Source: a virus
Reading direction: 5' to 3' (one strand)
IMG/VR virus record: IMGVR_UViG_3300036832_000946
Location: 1 to 20,259 of that record
DNA length: 20,259 bases
This document shows positions 1 to 7,245 of the stretch, piece after piece. The position numbers were made by a program, and so were the translations under genes. Positions within the stretch are counted from its first letter, which is position 1, and each line of letters begins with the position of its first letter. The notes beneath the pieces were generated by a model. That model was not told where the DNA came from. It did no database searches and worked only from the letters and a program-made list of their open reading frames with translations.

Positions 1-1524
1 CAAAGCCATGACCCCAATGCCTGGGTCGCCACGTCCCTGCCGCACACGACCCTCTGGTCCGCTCAGCGAGCCATCCTCCAAGCACTCCAAGACCATCACA
101 GGGTGGCGGTCAGATCCTGCCACGACTCTGGCAAGTCATTCATCGCTGCGATTGCTGCCGCCCGTTGGCTTGACGTTCACCCCGCGACCACGGCCCGCGT
201 GATAACCACTGCGCCGACGGCCATGCAGGTCAAGGGCATACTTTGGGTTGAGTTGAACCAGCTCAAGGCTCAAGCAGACTTGCCTGGCCGCATGAACCAG
301 ACCGAGTGGTGGATCGGCTCGTACCTGGCGGGCATGGGGCGCAAGCCCAGTGACTACAACCCAGCTGCGTTCCAGGGCATGCACGCACGGTATCTACTGA
401 TCATTGTGGACGAGGCCAGTGGTGTCACCTCATCACTCATCGATGCTGTCGAGACCTTGGCGACAAACACGCATGCGCGCATCCTCATGATCGGCAACCC
501 AGATGACCCTACAAGCCTCTTTGCCGACATCCATAACAACCCCGCAAAGCATGGGTATCATTGCATCCGCATCTCGGCATGGGACACGCCCAACTTTACC
601 GATGAAGGCGACACCATACCCCAGGAACTGAAGGAAGTTCTGCTGAGCCCAGAGTGGGTCGAGCAGCGACGCAAGGCCTGGGGCGAGCAGCACCCATTTT
701 GGCTGTCAAAGGTTGAGGCTGAGTTCCCACCCATTGACACACTCAGCACGATCAAGCTAGTCGACATTGTCAAGGCACGCGTGCCATTCAATGAGCGTGA
801 GCGCGAGGCCCAGCCCCAAAGCCCCAGCGGCGTCAGCACACCATCAGGCACCCCTGTGGTTCAAGGGCAAACTGTCCTTGGTGTTGACGTCGCTGGTTCC
901 GACACTGGTGATGAGACCGTCATCCGATTGGTTGCCACCACTCCGCAAGGCTATCGACCAACGACTGAATGGCGTTATCGCACAAGTGATCCCAATGAGG
1001 TCACCGACAACATTGTCAGCGCCATCATCAGTACCATGCCACAACAGGTGGTCATCGATAGCATTGGTGTCGGATTTGGCATCATCGCGGCAGTCCGCTC
1101 ACACGAGGCAATCACCAACCTGCCGCCGGCAACGACACCAACGATCATAGGGTTCAATGCTAGCAATGCCCCACGGTCAAAAGAGTATGGGAATCAAAGG
1201 GCAGAGCTATGGTGGGGCGCGCGCATTCTCTTCCAGGATGGCAGGATCGATACATCAGCAGCCGACGACCAACTCACGCTTGAGGCTCAGCTGTTGCAGC
1301 CACGATACTTCATCAAGAAAGGCAAGATATGGATTGAGGCCAAGGAAGACATCAAGTCGCGCATCGGACGGTCACCAGACAATGCCGATGCGTTTCTTTA
1401 TGCGCTGTGGCCAGCTTTGAAGTCCACCCAACTCTCCATCGTGGCGCCACCACGCAATGCCCAATTGATTCAAAGACACATGCAATCAACGGCCGTCATG
1501 CAGAGGCTGGTGAAGCAGCGATGA
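1..1524 (+). CDS. terL: Terminase large subunit (5' end outside window)
   Basis: DNA-packaging motor: the ATPase pumps DNA through the portal and the nuclease cuts the concatemer. The frame is open to base 1, so the true start is upstream; a GTG at 103 is internal, because the preceding residues (LWSAQRAILQAL) form the typical adenine-binding Q motif just before Walker A. Counting from the first visible codon, the variant Walker A is RSCHDSGKS (38-46). Walker B is LLIIVDEAS with D137/E138, followed by the coupling motif ILMIGNPD. The RNase H-like nuclease has acidic residues in GVDVAGS (D296), VVIDSIG (D353) and DNADAFLYALW (D460/D463). 507 residues are visible, near full length for the family, so only a short N-terminus is missing. 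A small terminase subunit would be expected to the left. The stop overlaps the next ATG. Family assignment is secure. Confidence 0.93.
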   Translation, partial: QSHDPNAWVATSLPHTTLWSAQRAILQALQDHHRVAVRSCHDSGKSFIAAIAAARWLDVHPATTARVITTAPTAMQVKGILWVELNQLKAQADLPGRMNQTEWWIGSYLAGMGRKPSDYNPAAFQGMHARYLLIIVDEASGVTSSLIDAVETLATNTHARILMIGNPDDPTSLFADIHNNPAKHGYHCIRISAWDTPNFTDEGDTIPQELKEVLLSPEWVEQRRKAWGEQHPFWLSKVEAEFPPIDTLSTIKLVDIVKARVPFNEREREAQPQSPSGVSTPSGTPVVQGQTVLGVDVAGSDTGDETVIRLVATTPQGYRPTTEWRYRTSDPNEVTDNIVSAIISTMPQQVVIDSIGVGFGIIAAVRSHEAITNLPPATTPTIIGFNASNAPRSKEYGNQRAELWWGARILFQDGRIDTSAADDQLTLEAQLLQPRYFIKKGKIWIEAKEDIKSRIGRSPDNADAFLYALWPALKSTQLSIVAPPRNAQLIQRHMQSTAVMQRLVKQR

Positions 1525-1979
1525 CTATCATTGGCAGAGCAACGGCTGACCCAAACACGACAATCACAACCGACTGGCGCGCGCGAATCATCGACATTCA
1601 CCCCGCAGATGTGCGGATAACTGACCAAGATGTGACCACCCTATATCCACGCGCGAGGGCGCGTCGCAACGCGAGCATGATTGAGGTGTGGGTTGAGAAC
1701 TCTATCTATCCACACGTGCCAATGCTTGCTTTCACGGCACCCATCGAGACCATCATTGAAGATAACATCAACCCACGCTATCCACGTAAGCAGCAATACA
1801 TCGAGCTCACCGTTGCCGTTGGTCTCATAACAGTCAACGTTCACATCCAGCCATTGGCAGGGTGTGGATGTGGGAGCCGCCTCAAAGTTTTGCCGCCGAC
1901 TGTTGGGCAACAACCATTGACTGCAATTGAGCAAACGCTCAAGGCCCACTTCCCAAATGCAGTGGTAGGTTACCAATGA
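1521..1979 (+). CDS. Uncharacterised 152-aa protein between terminase and membrane protein
   Basis: I do not recognise this family. The frame is open from 1407, but the ATG at 1521 overlaps the terminase stop (ATGA), and a start there avoids a 118-nt overlap. The protein (starting MTIIGRATADPN) looks soluble and beta-rich. It has alternating hydrophobic stretches, many Ile-Pro and Arg-Pro turns, no clear transmembrane segment, and a GCGCGSRLK motif near residue 115 that pairs two cysteines with basic residues. The C-terminus is helical (LTAIEQTLKAHFP). It ends with an ATGA overlap onto the membrane protein, so the three genes are probably translationally coupled. The position beside packaging genes suggests a virion or packaging accessory, but this is inference from location only. 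Confidence 0.72.
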   Translation: MTIIGRATADPNTTITTDWRARIIDIHPADVRITDQDVTTLYPRARARRNASMIEVWVENSIYPHVPMLAFTAPIETIIEDNINPRYPRKQQYIELTVAVGLITVNVHIQPLAGCGCGSRLKVLPPTVGQQPLTAIEQTLKAHFPNAVVGYQ

Positions 1980-2302
1980 ACCATTGGCCAGCAATATTCA
2001 CCACTGAGAACCCAGGCAATGCCACAGCGGCAATTTGGTTTGTCGTTGTTTCACTGGGTGTTTATCGGCTGTCGCGCATCATCGCCCGTGACACCATCTC
2101 CGATAAGCCAAGGGCACGCATGGCTGCAAGGTACCACGGCAGCTTAGTTGAACTGGTGACATGCATTTGGTGCTTGAGTTTCTGGTTTGCGATCATTGCG
2201 GCGGTGCTTGTTTACTTCAACCCAACGCGGCCATGGACATTGCTTGTGTGCGCCGTGCTTGGCGTGAGTGCGGTCGCAGGCTTACTTGGTGAGCGAGGCT
2301 AG
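1976..2302 (+). CDS. Small membrane protein, DUF1360-like
   Basis: A 108-aa protein with three hydrophobic segments: about residues 17-35 (IWFVVVSLGVYRLSRII), 61-82 (LVTCIWCLSFWFAIIAAVL) and 86-105. The combination of YRLSRIIARDTISDKPR followed by LVTCIWCLSFW matches the DUF1360 pattern (Y-R-[LI]-[ST]-R-[LI] ... D ... R, then T-C-x-W-C-x-[GS]-x-W). That family is found in spore-forming bacteria and often in actinobacteriophage structural operons; its function is unknown. The two cysteines of TCIWC are three residues apart at the start of the second membrane segment. The start overlaps the previous stop (ATGA) and the portal start follows the stop by 2 nt. A role in the host membrane during assembly, or as a minor virion component, is speculative. 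Confidence 0.8.
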   Translation: MNHWPAIFTTENPGNATAAIWFVVVSLGVYRLSRIIARDTISDKPRARMAARYHGSLVELVTCIWCLSFWFAIIAAVLVYFNPTRPWTLLVCAVLGVSAVAGLLGERG

Positions 2303-2304
2303 CC

Positions 2305-4917
2305 ATGCCACTGTTAAAGCGCAATGAACCCAAGGCAACAGCCAACGGGCATGGCAACGTGACGTCCATCGCTCGTGCCCGCACCCCGCAAATGCAACAA
2401 CAAGCAGAGCCAAAGCGTGCAGGCTTTTGGGGTACGGCGCCTGATGGTAAGCGTCAGCAACGAGCATTGCTGGCCAGTGCGACAAACATCAGCAACGGTA
2501 TGGGTTCGGTCAATCGGATAGAGGCCGCACGGCTGAGGAAACTCAAGCAACTGTGGCAGGAAGATGCCTGGGCTTATCGTGACTCAATCGGTGAGTTACG
2601 TTATGCCACGACATTTCTTGGCAACGCGGCACGCAAGGTTGAGTTGTTCCCTGCTGCATATGTCCAGGGTGAACTTGACCCAATCCCACTTGAGGACATA
2701 CCTGAATGCCCGGCCAATATCATGGCGGCAGCGAATGATGCGATGCAGCGTCTGGCGGCCAACCCATCGGCAATGGCTGGGATGTTACGTGACATCGCTG
2801 AGAACTTTGAAGTGGCCGGTGAGTGCTCGTTACTCGGCTGGGCACCGAATACATATCTCACAGGCGATAACAATGAAGAAGTCTGGGAGATACGATCTGT
2901 CAGCGAAGTCACCTCAAACAATGATGGTGAAATCCTGATCAAAGATGCCGGCGAAACTGGCTCTGGAACACCATTGCCTGATGGGTCATTCTACAGCAGG
3001 CTATGGTATCCACATCCACGACGTAAGGCATTAGCAGATAGCCCATTTGCTGCCATCCTGGACATCTGTGAAGAGTTGCTCATCCTATCCAGAGACATCC
3101 GTGCGGCTGGGCGATCACGCTTGGCGAACAGTGGTTTGCTGCTGTTGCCTGATGGATTGACGGTCATCAAATCCAGCACCACCGAAGATGCCAATGATGA
3201 CGAGCAAGACCCATTCTTGCAAGAGTTGGTCGCTGCCGCAATGACAGCCATTCAGGATGAAGGCAGCGCAAGCGCAATTCTGCCAATCATTATTCGTGGC
3301 CCAGTTGATGCATTGGCCGGTGCGAGGCAGCTGACGATATCGCGCCCAGATGCACAAAACGCGACCAAGCGCATTGAGTTGCTGGAGCGTATGGCGACAT
3401 CGGTGGACCTCCCCGCAGAAGTCTTGACGGGCAAGGCTGATCTTAACCACTGGACGGCCTGGTCGGTATCGGATGATACATTCAGCGATCACATTGAGCC
3501 GCTCGTCATGGTCATGGATGATGCTTTGACCGCTGGGTATTTGCGGGTGATGCTAGCAGCGACTGAAGGCCTGGACCCAGAGTGGGTCAACAAGGTTCTG
3601 ATTTGGCACAATGCTACACGGCTGGTTCGGCATCCAGATCGTAGCCAGGATGCTATTCAGGCATATGACCGAATGGCTTTGAGCCAGGCAGCACTTAGAG
3701 ATACCATGGGCTTCCCTGAAACTATGGCGCCTGCCGAGACAGAGATTCTTGAACGTTTGGTTGTTAAGCAAACGAGGCTTGATCCAACAATTGCAGCGCA
3801 ATTGATTAAGCGTATGGATCAGACGCTTGACATTAGCGCTGTAGTTCCTGCGCCTGGCGCGCCAGCTCAATCGCCACCAGCTGGAGCGCCAGTGGGGCGG
3901 CCCTCATCAGGGATATCGCCTCCCAGCTCTGGTGAGGGCCCACCCCAAGGTGGTGAACCGCAGCAACCAGTACCACCTCCACCGGCAGCGGCTGCTGCAT
4001 CATTAGTCGCAGCACCAAAGGCAGCTGATGCCCATATAAAACAAGGTAATGCCAAATTGGCCAAGATTGAATCTGACTTGATGTCCAAGGTTCAAACTGC
4101 GGCCAATGCGGCAATGTCGAGGGCATTGGAACGTGCTGGCGCTCGGATTCGCACCAATGTTAGCAAGACAGCATCTGGTCGAGCATGGTGCGTTGGCCAT
4201 TCAAACATTGAGCTTTGCTTCTTGATTAGCAACTCGATGATTGCTGCTGCTGGGCTGGATGAGCAAACTTTGCTCAATGATGCATGGGGTCAATTGCAGA
4301 CACAATGGCGGGAATATCTGGACTCCGCCAGCATCGATACGGCTAGCACCATCGCCAAGATGTTGAAGATGCCAGTTGGCAATTTTGTCGATATGGCAGA
4401 CCGTTTAAGTGAAGGTGCCGATGCTGGCTGGAGCTGGTTGGAGCAGAGATTGTCCCAAGTTGCAAAGGGATATCTGACTGACTCGGCATCAGTCGCAGGC
4501 GAGGCTGAAGAGATCACGACGACCAGCCTTGTACCATGGGACATCATCAAAGAGGCAATAAGCCGTGTAGGTGGTCAGCCGACAGCGAATAGCCCTGGCG
4601 TGGCGATGGGTGATAGCGATCCAACAACTGTAACGCCGATGACCGGCATAACATCTGGGCCGATTGTCTCAGATACCATGTCTGAGAATGATATGAATAT
4701 CGGCAGCTATACATGGGTCCATGGCTATGTGCCAAAACCATTCCAGCCACATGAAGACTTGGATGGCGTTGAGTTCCATGGCTGGACGGACGATGTCCTT
4801 GCAAACACTGGTGGCTTCCCTGATCGTGACTATTACATGCCTGGCGACCATGATGGTTGCGGGTGTGACTTCTATGTCAACTGGGAGTCACAAGAGACCA
4901 GCCAAGCTGAGGAGTGA
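2305..4917 (+). CDS. Portal protein with fused MuF-like C-terminal region
   Basis: Forms the dodecameric vertex ring through which DNA enters and to which terminase and adaptor bind. At 870 aa it is far longer than the usual 400-550-aa portal. Residues about 60-510 are portal-like: an N-terminal helical wing (LRKLKQLWQEDAWAYRDSIGELRYATTFLGNA), a beta-rich clip/stem region, and the segment ISRPDAQNATKRIELLERMATSVDLPAEVLTGKADLNHWTAW typical of actinophage portals. Residues about 513-566 are a Pro/Ala/Gly-rich, presumably disordered linker. Residues 570-870 are mainly helical and end in FHGWTDDVLANTGGFPDRDYYMPGDHDGCGCDF, resembling the C-terminal signature of MuF/SPP1 gp7-type head morphogenesis proteins; H849, C852 and C854 fall in this motif. 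No separate MuF gene follows, which supports a fusion. The start has a GAGG site 7 nt upstream; the stop overlaps the downstream GTG. Confidence 0.85.
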   Translation: MPLLKRNEPKATANGHGNVTSIARARTPQMQQQAEPKRAGFWGTAPDGKRQQRALLASATNISNGMGSVNRIEAARLRKLKQLWQEDAWAYRDSIGELRYATTFLGNAARKVELFPAAYVQGELDPIPLEDIPECPANIMAAANDAMQRLAANPSAMAGMLRDIAENFEVAGECSLLGWAPNTYLTGDNNEEVWEIRSVSEVTSNNDGEILIKDAGETGSGTPLPDGSFYSRLWYPHPRRKALADSPFAAILDICEELLILSRDIRAAGRSRLANSGLLLLPDGLTVIKSSTTEDANDDEQDPFLQELVAAAMTAIQDEGSASAILPIIIRGPVDALAGARQLTISRPDAQNATKRIELLERMATSVDLPAEVLTGKADLNHWTAWSVSDDTFSDHIEPLVMVMDDALTAGYLRVMLAATEGLDPEWVNKVLIWHNATRLVRHPDRSQDAIQAYDRMALSQAALRDTMGFPETMAPAETEILERLVVKQTRLDPTIAAQLIKRMDQTLDISAVVPAPGAPAQSPPAGAPVGRPSSGISPPSSGEGPPQGGEPQQPVPPPPAAAAASLVAAPKAADAHIKQGNAKLAKIESDLMSKVQTAANAAMSRALERAGARIRTNVSKTASGRAWCVGHSNIELCFLISNSMIAAAGLDEQTLLNDAWGQLQTQWREYLDSASIDTASTIAKMLKMPVGNFVDMADRLSEGADAGWSWLEQRLSQVAKGYLTDSASVAGEAEEITTTSLVPWDIIKEAISRVGGQPTANSPGVAMGDSDPTTVTPMTGITSGPIVSDTMSENDMNIGSYTWVHGYVPKPFQPHEDLDGVEFHGWTDDVLANTGGFPDRDYYMPGDHDGCGCDFYVNWESQETSQAEE
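4909..4914 (+). promoter_or_regulatory. Ribosome binding site deciding the protease start
   Basis: GAGGAG lies inside the last codons of the portal gene, 5 nt before ATG 4920. The in-frame GTG at 4914 overlaps the SD itself, so the ATG is the likelier start. Confidence 0.65.
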
Positions 4918-4919
4918 AG

Positions 4920-7115
4920 ATGGCCAAGCGATTTGCGAGTGATGGATGGGATGCTTCTGCAGCATTGGCAAAGGTGAATCCCACACCTGGCAATCTGAAG
5001 AAGATGCATGCCTACAAAGACCCATCTGGGTCTGATGATGCCAAAGGCAGCTACAGCTTTCCACATCATGACGTGAATGCCGATGGCTCGGTGGGCGCGG
5101 CCAACACCGCAGCTTGCTCATCTGGCATTGGTGCGCTTAACGGTGGCCGTGGTGGTCATTCGCTTGAGCCAGATGAGAAGCACACCGTGTACAATCACCT
5201 TGCCGGCCATCTGAAGGATGCTGGACAGGAACCACCTGAACTCAAAGGTGGAACTGGTGCTGCCAAGGCGAGTGCTGGTGGCAAATCATTCATCTTTGGC
5301 CCAGGTGGCGCGGTCGATGCAAAGGCTGCGTTGGGCAAAGGCAACCAGCCTGTCTCTGCCGTTGATAGCAAGGCCAATTCTGATCTTCACGGTGCCATCA
5401 AGGATGCTGTCACATCGGTGCACGATGCTGGGACAAAGGTAACATCGGATGGCAACCCAGCGAATGTCGGCAACATCACGGTTACATCACAGCACCCTGA
5501 TGGATCGACTACAACGACCAATCATCAAGTCAGCGATGCCAATTCGCCAGGCAAGCTGAAGGTTGTTGCGCAGGATGGTCAGAATAGCAATGATGATTCT
5601 GATGCATCTGATGCACAAATCGCGGCCGTCAATGGCGTCTTGGATGATGCCGGCGTTGATACGGATGGTGGTGTGGTGGACGACAGCAAGGATGGCATGA
5701 CTGCCGATATTGGTGCGCCGATCGTTGATGCGGTCAACAACGCATTCAGCATTCCAATCATGCTGATGGAAGGTGTCTGGACTGGTGATAGTCGCTACAT
5801 CAACCATGATGCTTTGTCATGGCGTAGTTTGCCATTGCCGGCTATGGCGAAAACCAACACCGGTGGCTTTGGCCATGAAGGCGCTGAGCTCACTGGCAAG
5901 CTTGATAGCATCCAACGTGAGCCAGTTGACCCAGAGGCCATTGATGGTCGTACTGGCAAGTTGTATCCAGAGGGTACAACAATCATTTCATCACAAGGCC
6001 AATTCGACACCGCTGCTGGCGCGCAGGAAGTTGCGCGACTTGTCAAGGATGGAATGCTCAGAGGCATCAGCGCTGACATTGGCGATGCCGTCAGTGAGCT
6101 TATGCTCATTGATGCTGAGGGCAATGAAGTCGAGGATGACGATGACTTCGACATCTTTGACTTGCTCTTTGGCTTTACAGCATCTGCCGATGGTGTGACA
6201 ATTGGTGAGAAGATCATCTCTGGCCGCATCATGGGCGCGACGATTTGCCCATTCCCCGCATTCGAGGATGCCTATGTAGTCATTGGAGAAACTGTGATGG
6301 CAGCATCAGCCAAGCCTGGTGAGGAAAGATGGCCAAGCATGAACATCACGTACAGGACGCCACGCAATGTTCATGGCCTTACTGCCTCTTCCATGCTGGC
6401 CCCAATTGATCCACCGGAAGCATGGTTCGCCGATCCGATGTTTGAAGAGATATCGCCAATCACAGTTGAGAATGATGGCCGAGTATTTGGCCATATGGCG
6501 GCCTGGACTGATTGCCATATTGGCTACCAGCAAAGTTGCATGAAGGCACCGCATAGTGCCTCTGACTATTCATACTTCACCACTGGGTACATCGTTACCC
6601 AGGAAGGCTCCCAAATCCCAACTGGTGTCATCACGATGGGGACTGGCCACGCTGAGCTTTGGCAAAGCCCAGAGGAAGCCAAGGCACACTACGATAACAC
6701 CGGAACCGTTGTCGCAGATATCAACGTGGGTGAAGACCCATATGGGATATGGGTAGCGGGTGCCCTCCGACCAGATGTCGATGAGCTGACACCGCGTCGC
6801 CTGCGGGCCGCGGGATTGTCTGGCGATTGGCGTGAACTCGGAGGGCACCTTGAACTTATCGCGTCATTGGCCGTCAATGTCCAGGGATTCCCGATCAAAC
6901 GGCCCAGGGCACGCGTTGCATCTGGTCGTCCAGTCGCGCTTGTTGCAGCTGGCGCGATGACGCCGAACAACGTCATTCGTTTGCGCGAGCGGATGAAGAA
7001 TGGCCCTATCACATCGAATGGTTCGAAGCCAGATCAGACATTGGCGACAGCTACTGAGATTCTTTCGCGCCAAGCACGTCAAGCATTGCGCCAGGAAGTG
7101 CACAACAAGAAGTAG
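4920..7115 (+). CDS. Capsid maturation protease, multidomain (731 aa)
   Basis: Cleaves capsid/scaffold sequences during head assembly. Four regions are visible. (1) Residues 28-100: a module with KGSYSFPHHDVNADG and GIGALNGGRGG, a pattern found next to or fused with phage head proteases. (2) About 155-265: a low-complexity Asp/Thr/Asn-rich linker. (3) About 275-450: a prohead-protease-like core containing GHEGAELTGKLDSIQRE (H319) and LRGISADIGDA (S384); H and S of this spacing suit the His/Ser catalytic pair of HK97-type (U35) proteases, followed by an acidic EDDDDFDIF stretch. (4) About 494-668: a conserved actinophage domain with GRVFGHMAAWTDCHIG, AHYDNTG, SGDWRELGG and NVQGFPI. Classic prohead proteases are about 200 aa, so this is a large fusion. 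The start chosen is ATG 4920, after an optimal SD. Catalytic residues are inferred from motif position, not proven. Confidence 0.85.
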   Translation: MAKRFASDGWDASAALAKVNPTPGNLKKMHAYKDPSGSDDAKGSYSFPHHDVNADGSVGAANTAACSSGIGALNGGRGGHSLEPDEKHTVYNHLAGHLKDAGQEPPELKGGTGAAKASAGGKSFIFGPGGAVDAKAALGKGNQPVSAVDSKANSDLHGAIKDAVTSVHDAGTKVTSDGNPANVGNITVTSQHPDGSTTTTNHQVSDANSPGKLKVVAQDGQNSNDDSDASDAQIAAVNGVLDDAGVDTDGGVVDDSKDGMTADIGAPIVDAVNNAFSIPIMLMEGVWTGDSRYINHDALSWRSLPLPAMAKTNTGGFGHEGAELTGKLDSIQREPVDPEAIDGRTGKLYPEGTTIISSQGQFDTAAGAQEVARLVKDGMLRGISADIGDAVSELMLIDAEGNEVEDDDDFDIFDLLFGFTASADGVTIGEKIISGRIMGATICPFPAFEDAYVVIGETVMAASAKPGEERWPSMNITYRTPRNVHGLTASSMLAPIDPPEAWFADPMFEEISPITVENDGRVFGHMAAWTDCHIGYQQSCMKAPHSASDYSYFTTGYIVTQEGSQIPTGVITMGTGHAELWQSPEEAKAHYDNTGTVVADINVGEDPYGIWVAGALRPDVDELTPRRLRAAGLSGDWRELGGHLELIASLAVNVQGFPIKRPRARVASGRPVALVAAGAMTPNNVIRLRERMKNGPITSNGSKPDQTLATATEILSRQARQALRQEVHNKK

Positions 7116-7162
7116 GCTCTATTGCTGAAGCTCATACGTAGCATGGGCTTGGCGGCAAGCAA

Positions 7163-7195
7163 GATCAAGGTTCTCACGTAGCTTTGAACTTGATC
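7163..7195 (+). promoter_or_regulatory. Stem-loop 1 in the capsid gene leader
   Basis: The arms GATCAAGGTTC (7163-7173) and GAACTTGATC (7186-7195) pair over 10 bp with one bulged G (7170), enclosing a 12-nt loop. No U-tract follows, so it is not a standard intrinsic terminator. It lies in the 130-nt gap after the protease stop, the longest gene-free stretch in the window. A role in mRNA processing, stability or attenuation before the capsid gene is possible. Confidence 0.6.
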
Positions 7196-7202
7196 CCTAT
7201 TG

Positions 7203-7232
7203 CCAAACGTTGTAAGCAACTACCACGTTTGG
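7203..7232 (+). promoter_or_regulatory. Stem-loop 2 touching the capsid ribosome binding site
   Basis: A perfect 8-bp inverted repeat, CCAAACGT (7203-7210) with ACGTTTGG (7225-7232), encloses a 14-nt loop. Its last two bases are the first two of the Shine-Dalgarno sequence GGAAGGTG (7231-7238). A small competing hairpin, GTTG-TAAG-CAAC (7209-7220), would free the right arm. The arrangement could tune translation of the capsid gene or present the SD at a stem edge. Confidence 0.6.
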
Positions 7233-7238
7233 AAGGTG
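7231..7238 (+). promoter_or_regulatory. Ribosome binding site of the major capsid gene
   Basis: GGAAGGTG ends 7 nt before the GTG start at 7246. It supports the GTG as the real start and hence the long N-terminal extension of the capsid protein. Confidence 0.75.
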
Positions 7239-7245
7239 ATCAGAA

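Noticed and set aside
2564-2938. Plus-strand frame of 124 codons inside the portal gene
   Set aside because: Out of frame with a clear portal sequence, no SD, no motif.
5795-6232. Minus-strand open frame, Ser/Lys/Pro-rich
   Set aside because: Antisense to the protease core; the composition is what the reverse complement of Asp/Gly-rich codons gives.
7116-7181. Possible stop-codon readthrough extending the protease by 21 codons after TAG 7113
   Set aside because: The frame is open to a second TAG at 7179, but 21 codons without a stop is unremarkable and the sequence shows no readthrough context. A 12-codon mini-frame from ATG 7143 also lacks an SD.
7163-7195. Intrinsic terminator before the capsid gene
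   Set aside because: A stem is present but no run of T follows it, and ending transcription just before the capsid gene would make little sense.
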